Origin: Bacillus sp. OV166 | GTDB lineage: Bacteria; Bacillota; Bacilli; Bacillales; Cytobacillaceae | Direction: 5' to 3' | Assembly: GCF_900177675.1 (NCBI RefSeq) | Contig: NZ_FXWM01000001.1 | Coordinates: 2,241,001 to 2,305,000 of the forward strand | DNA: 64,000 bases | Shown: positions 63,752 through 64,000 of the stretch, piece after piece | Layout: each line of letters starts with the position of its first letter | Numbering within the stretch: position 1 is the stretch's first letter | Notes under the pieces: model-generated | The model's input: only the letters and a program-made list of their open reading frames with translations | Told to the model about the DNA's origin: nothing | Database searches by the model: none | Position numbers and translations under genes: made by a program

Positions 63752-64000
63752 ATGACTAGTCTAATTTTAGATAATCCGAAAATTGGGGAAGAAGCATTTG
63801 AACTAATCTGGGAGAATACCAATGATGCAATTTTTTAATTGGACAGGATGGAGCTATTCTACAGGCAAATCCAACTTTTACAGATTTACTAGGCTGGTCA
63901 ATCGAGGAACTGAAAGGACTGACCCTGCCGCCATCTTTGCATAATATGACGAAAGAACAACATGATGCATTTTTAAATAAATTAAGAGACGGAGAAAATG
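63752..64000 (+). pseudogene. PAS-domain sensor protein, frameshifted, cut by window end
   Basis: The ATG at 63752 follows GGGAGAATGA. The frame (FELIWENTNDAIF) stops at 63836-63838 in a T-run; one base off it continues as IGQDGAILQANPTFTDLLGW and SIEELKGLTLPPSLH, a PAS domain. In Bacillus such an N-terminal PAS often precedes GGDEF/EAL or kinase domains. The single missing base may be a true frameshift or a sequence error. Confidence 0.7.

Overview
The window looks like a low-GC, endospore-forming Bacillaceae chromosome (Bacillus, Neobacillus or Peribacillus type). The evidence is its AT-rich composition, strong AGGAGG ribosome-binding sites, spore-coat (CotF-type) genes, PaiA/PaiB, a YqhV-type protein and an MhqR quinone-stress regulon. 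No species is assigned. The whole stretch is a patchwork of intact operons among many truncated, frameshifted or duplicated genes and insertion-sequence remnants.

Layout. 1-9 kb: IS remnants, then an aromatic-acid cluster (broken diol dehydrogenase, Rieske dioxygenase alpha and beta subunits, extradiol dioxygenase, ACMSD-type decarboxylase). A collapsed second copy of the cluster follows, then a LysR regulator. 9-31.5 kb: tyrosine-recombinase wreckage, a BenE-type transporter with an XRE-cupin regulator, IS110/resolvase debris, DUF3231 and yellow/MRJP-like genes. Next come the yraG-yraF-adhB-yraE-yraD coat operon and an acyl-CoA ligase/beta-oxidation/CoA-transferase cluster with an atypical response regulator. 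31.5-39 kb: malic enzyme, a DnaD-like replication protein with a nonsense codon, an MBL hydrolase and fragments. 39-47 kb: a LacI-controlled cluster for a beta-hydroxy/beta-keto acid (BKACE, two dehydrogenases, 3-oxoacid CoA-transferase, GntP permease). 47-53 kb: DUF4256, a YolD remnant, a YczE-like remnant, MarR, PaiA/PaiB. 53.3-55.9 kb: a complete IS21-family element with a 5-bp target duplication. 56-63 kb: YqhV, rpiA, a zwf-spx chimera and an MhqR regulon with MhqR-type boxes. 63.3-64 kb: an IS200/IS605-like non-coding relic and the start of a frameshifted PAS-domain gene.

The main unifying signal is a set of five same-orientation copies of the 3' part of a selenocysteine tRNA (anticodon loop CTTCAAA, long variable arm, T arm, acceptor 3' strand ending GCCA) at about 9.1, 31.5, 34.9, 35.9 and 38.9 kb. 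None has the 5' acceptor strand. Two of the copies have tyrosine-recombinase remnants just downstream. This is what serial integration of islands into the 3' end of selC would leave, with the intact tRNA predicted to lie left of the window. The aromatic cluster and the BenE and CoA-ligase clusters would then be island cargo.

How the genes work together: cluster 1 would hydroxylate an aromatic acid, cleave the ring meta and decarboxylate the product, although its dehydrogenase is broken and no electron-transfer partner is present. The 39-47 kb cluster is self-consistent: uptake, oxidation to a beta-keto acid, BKACE cleavage to acetoacetate plus acyl-CoA, and activation of acetoacetate by ScoA/ScoB. 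The MhqR cluster should protect against catechols and quinones such as those that aromatic catabolism can release.
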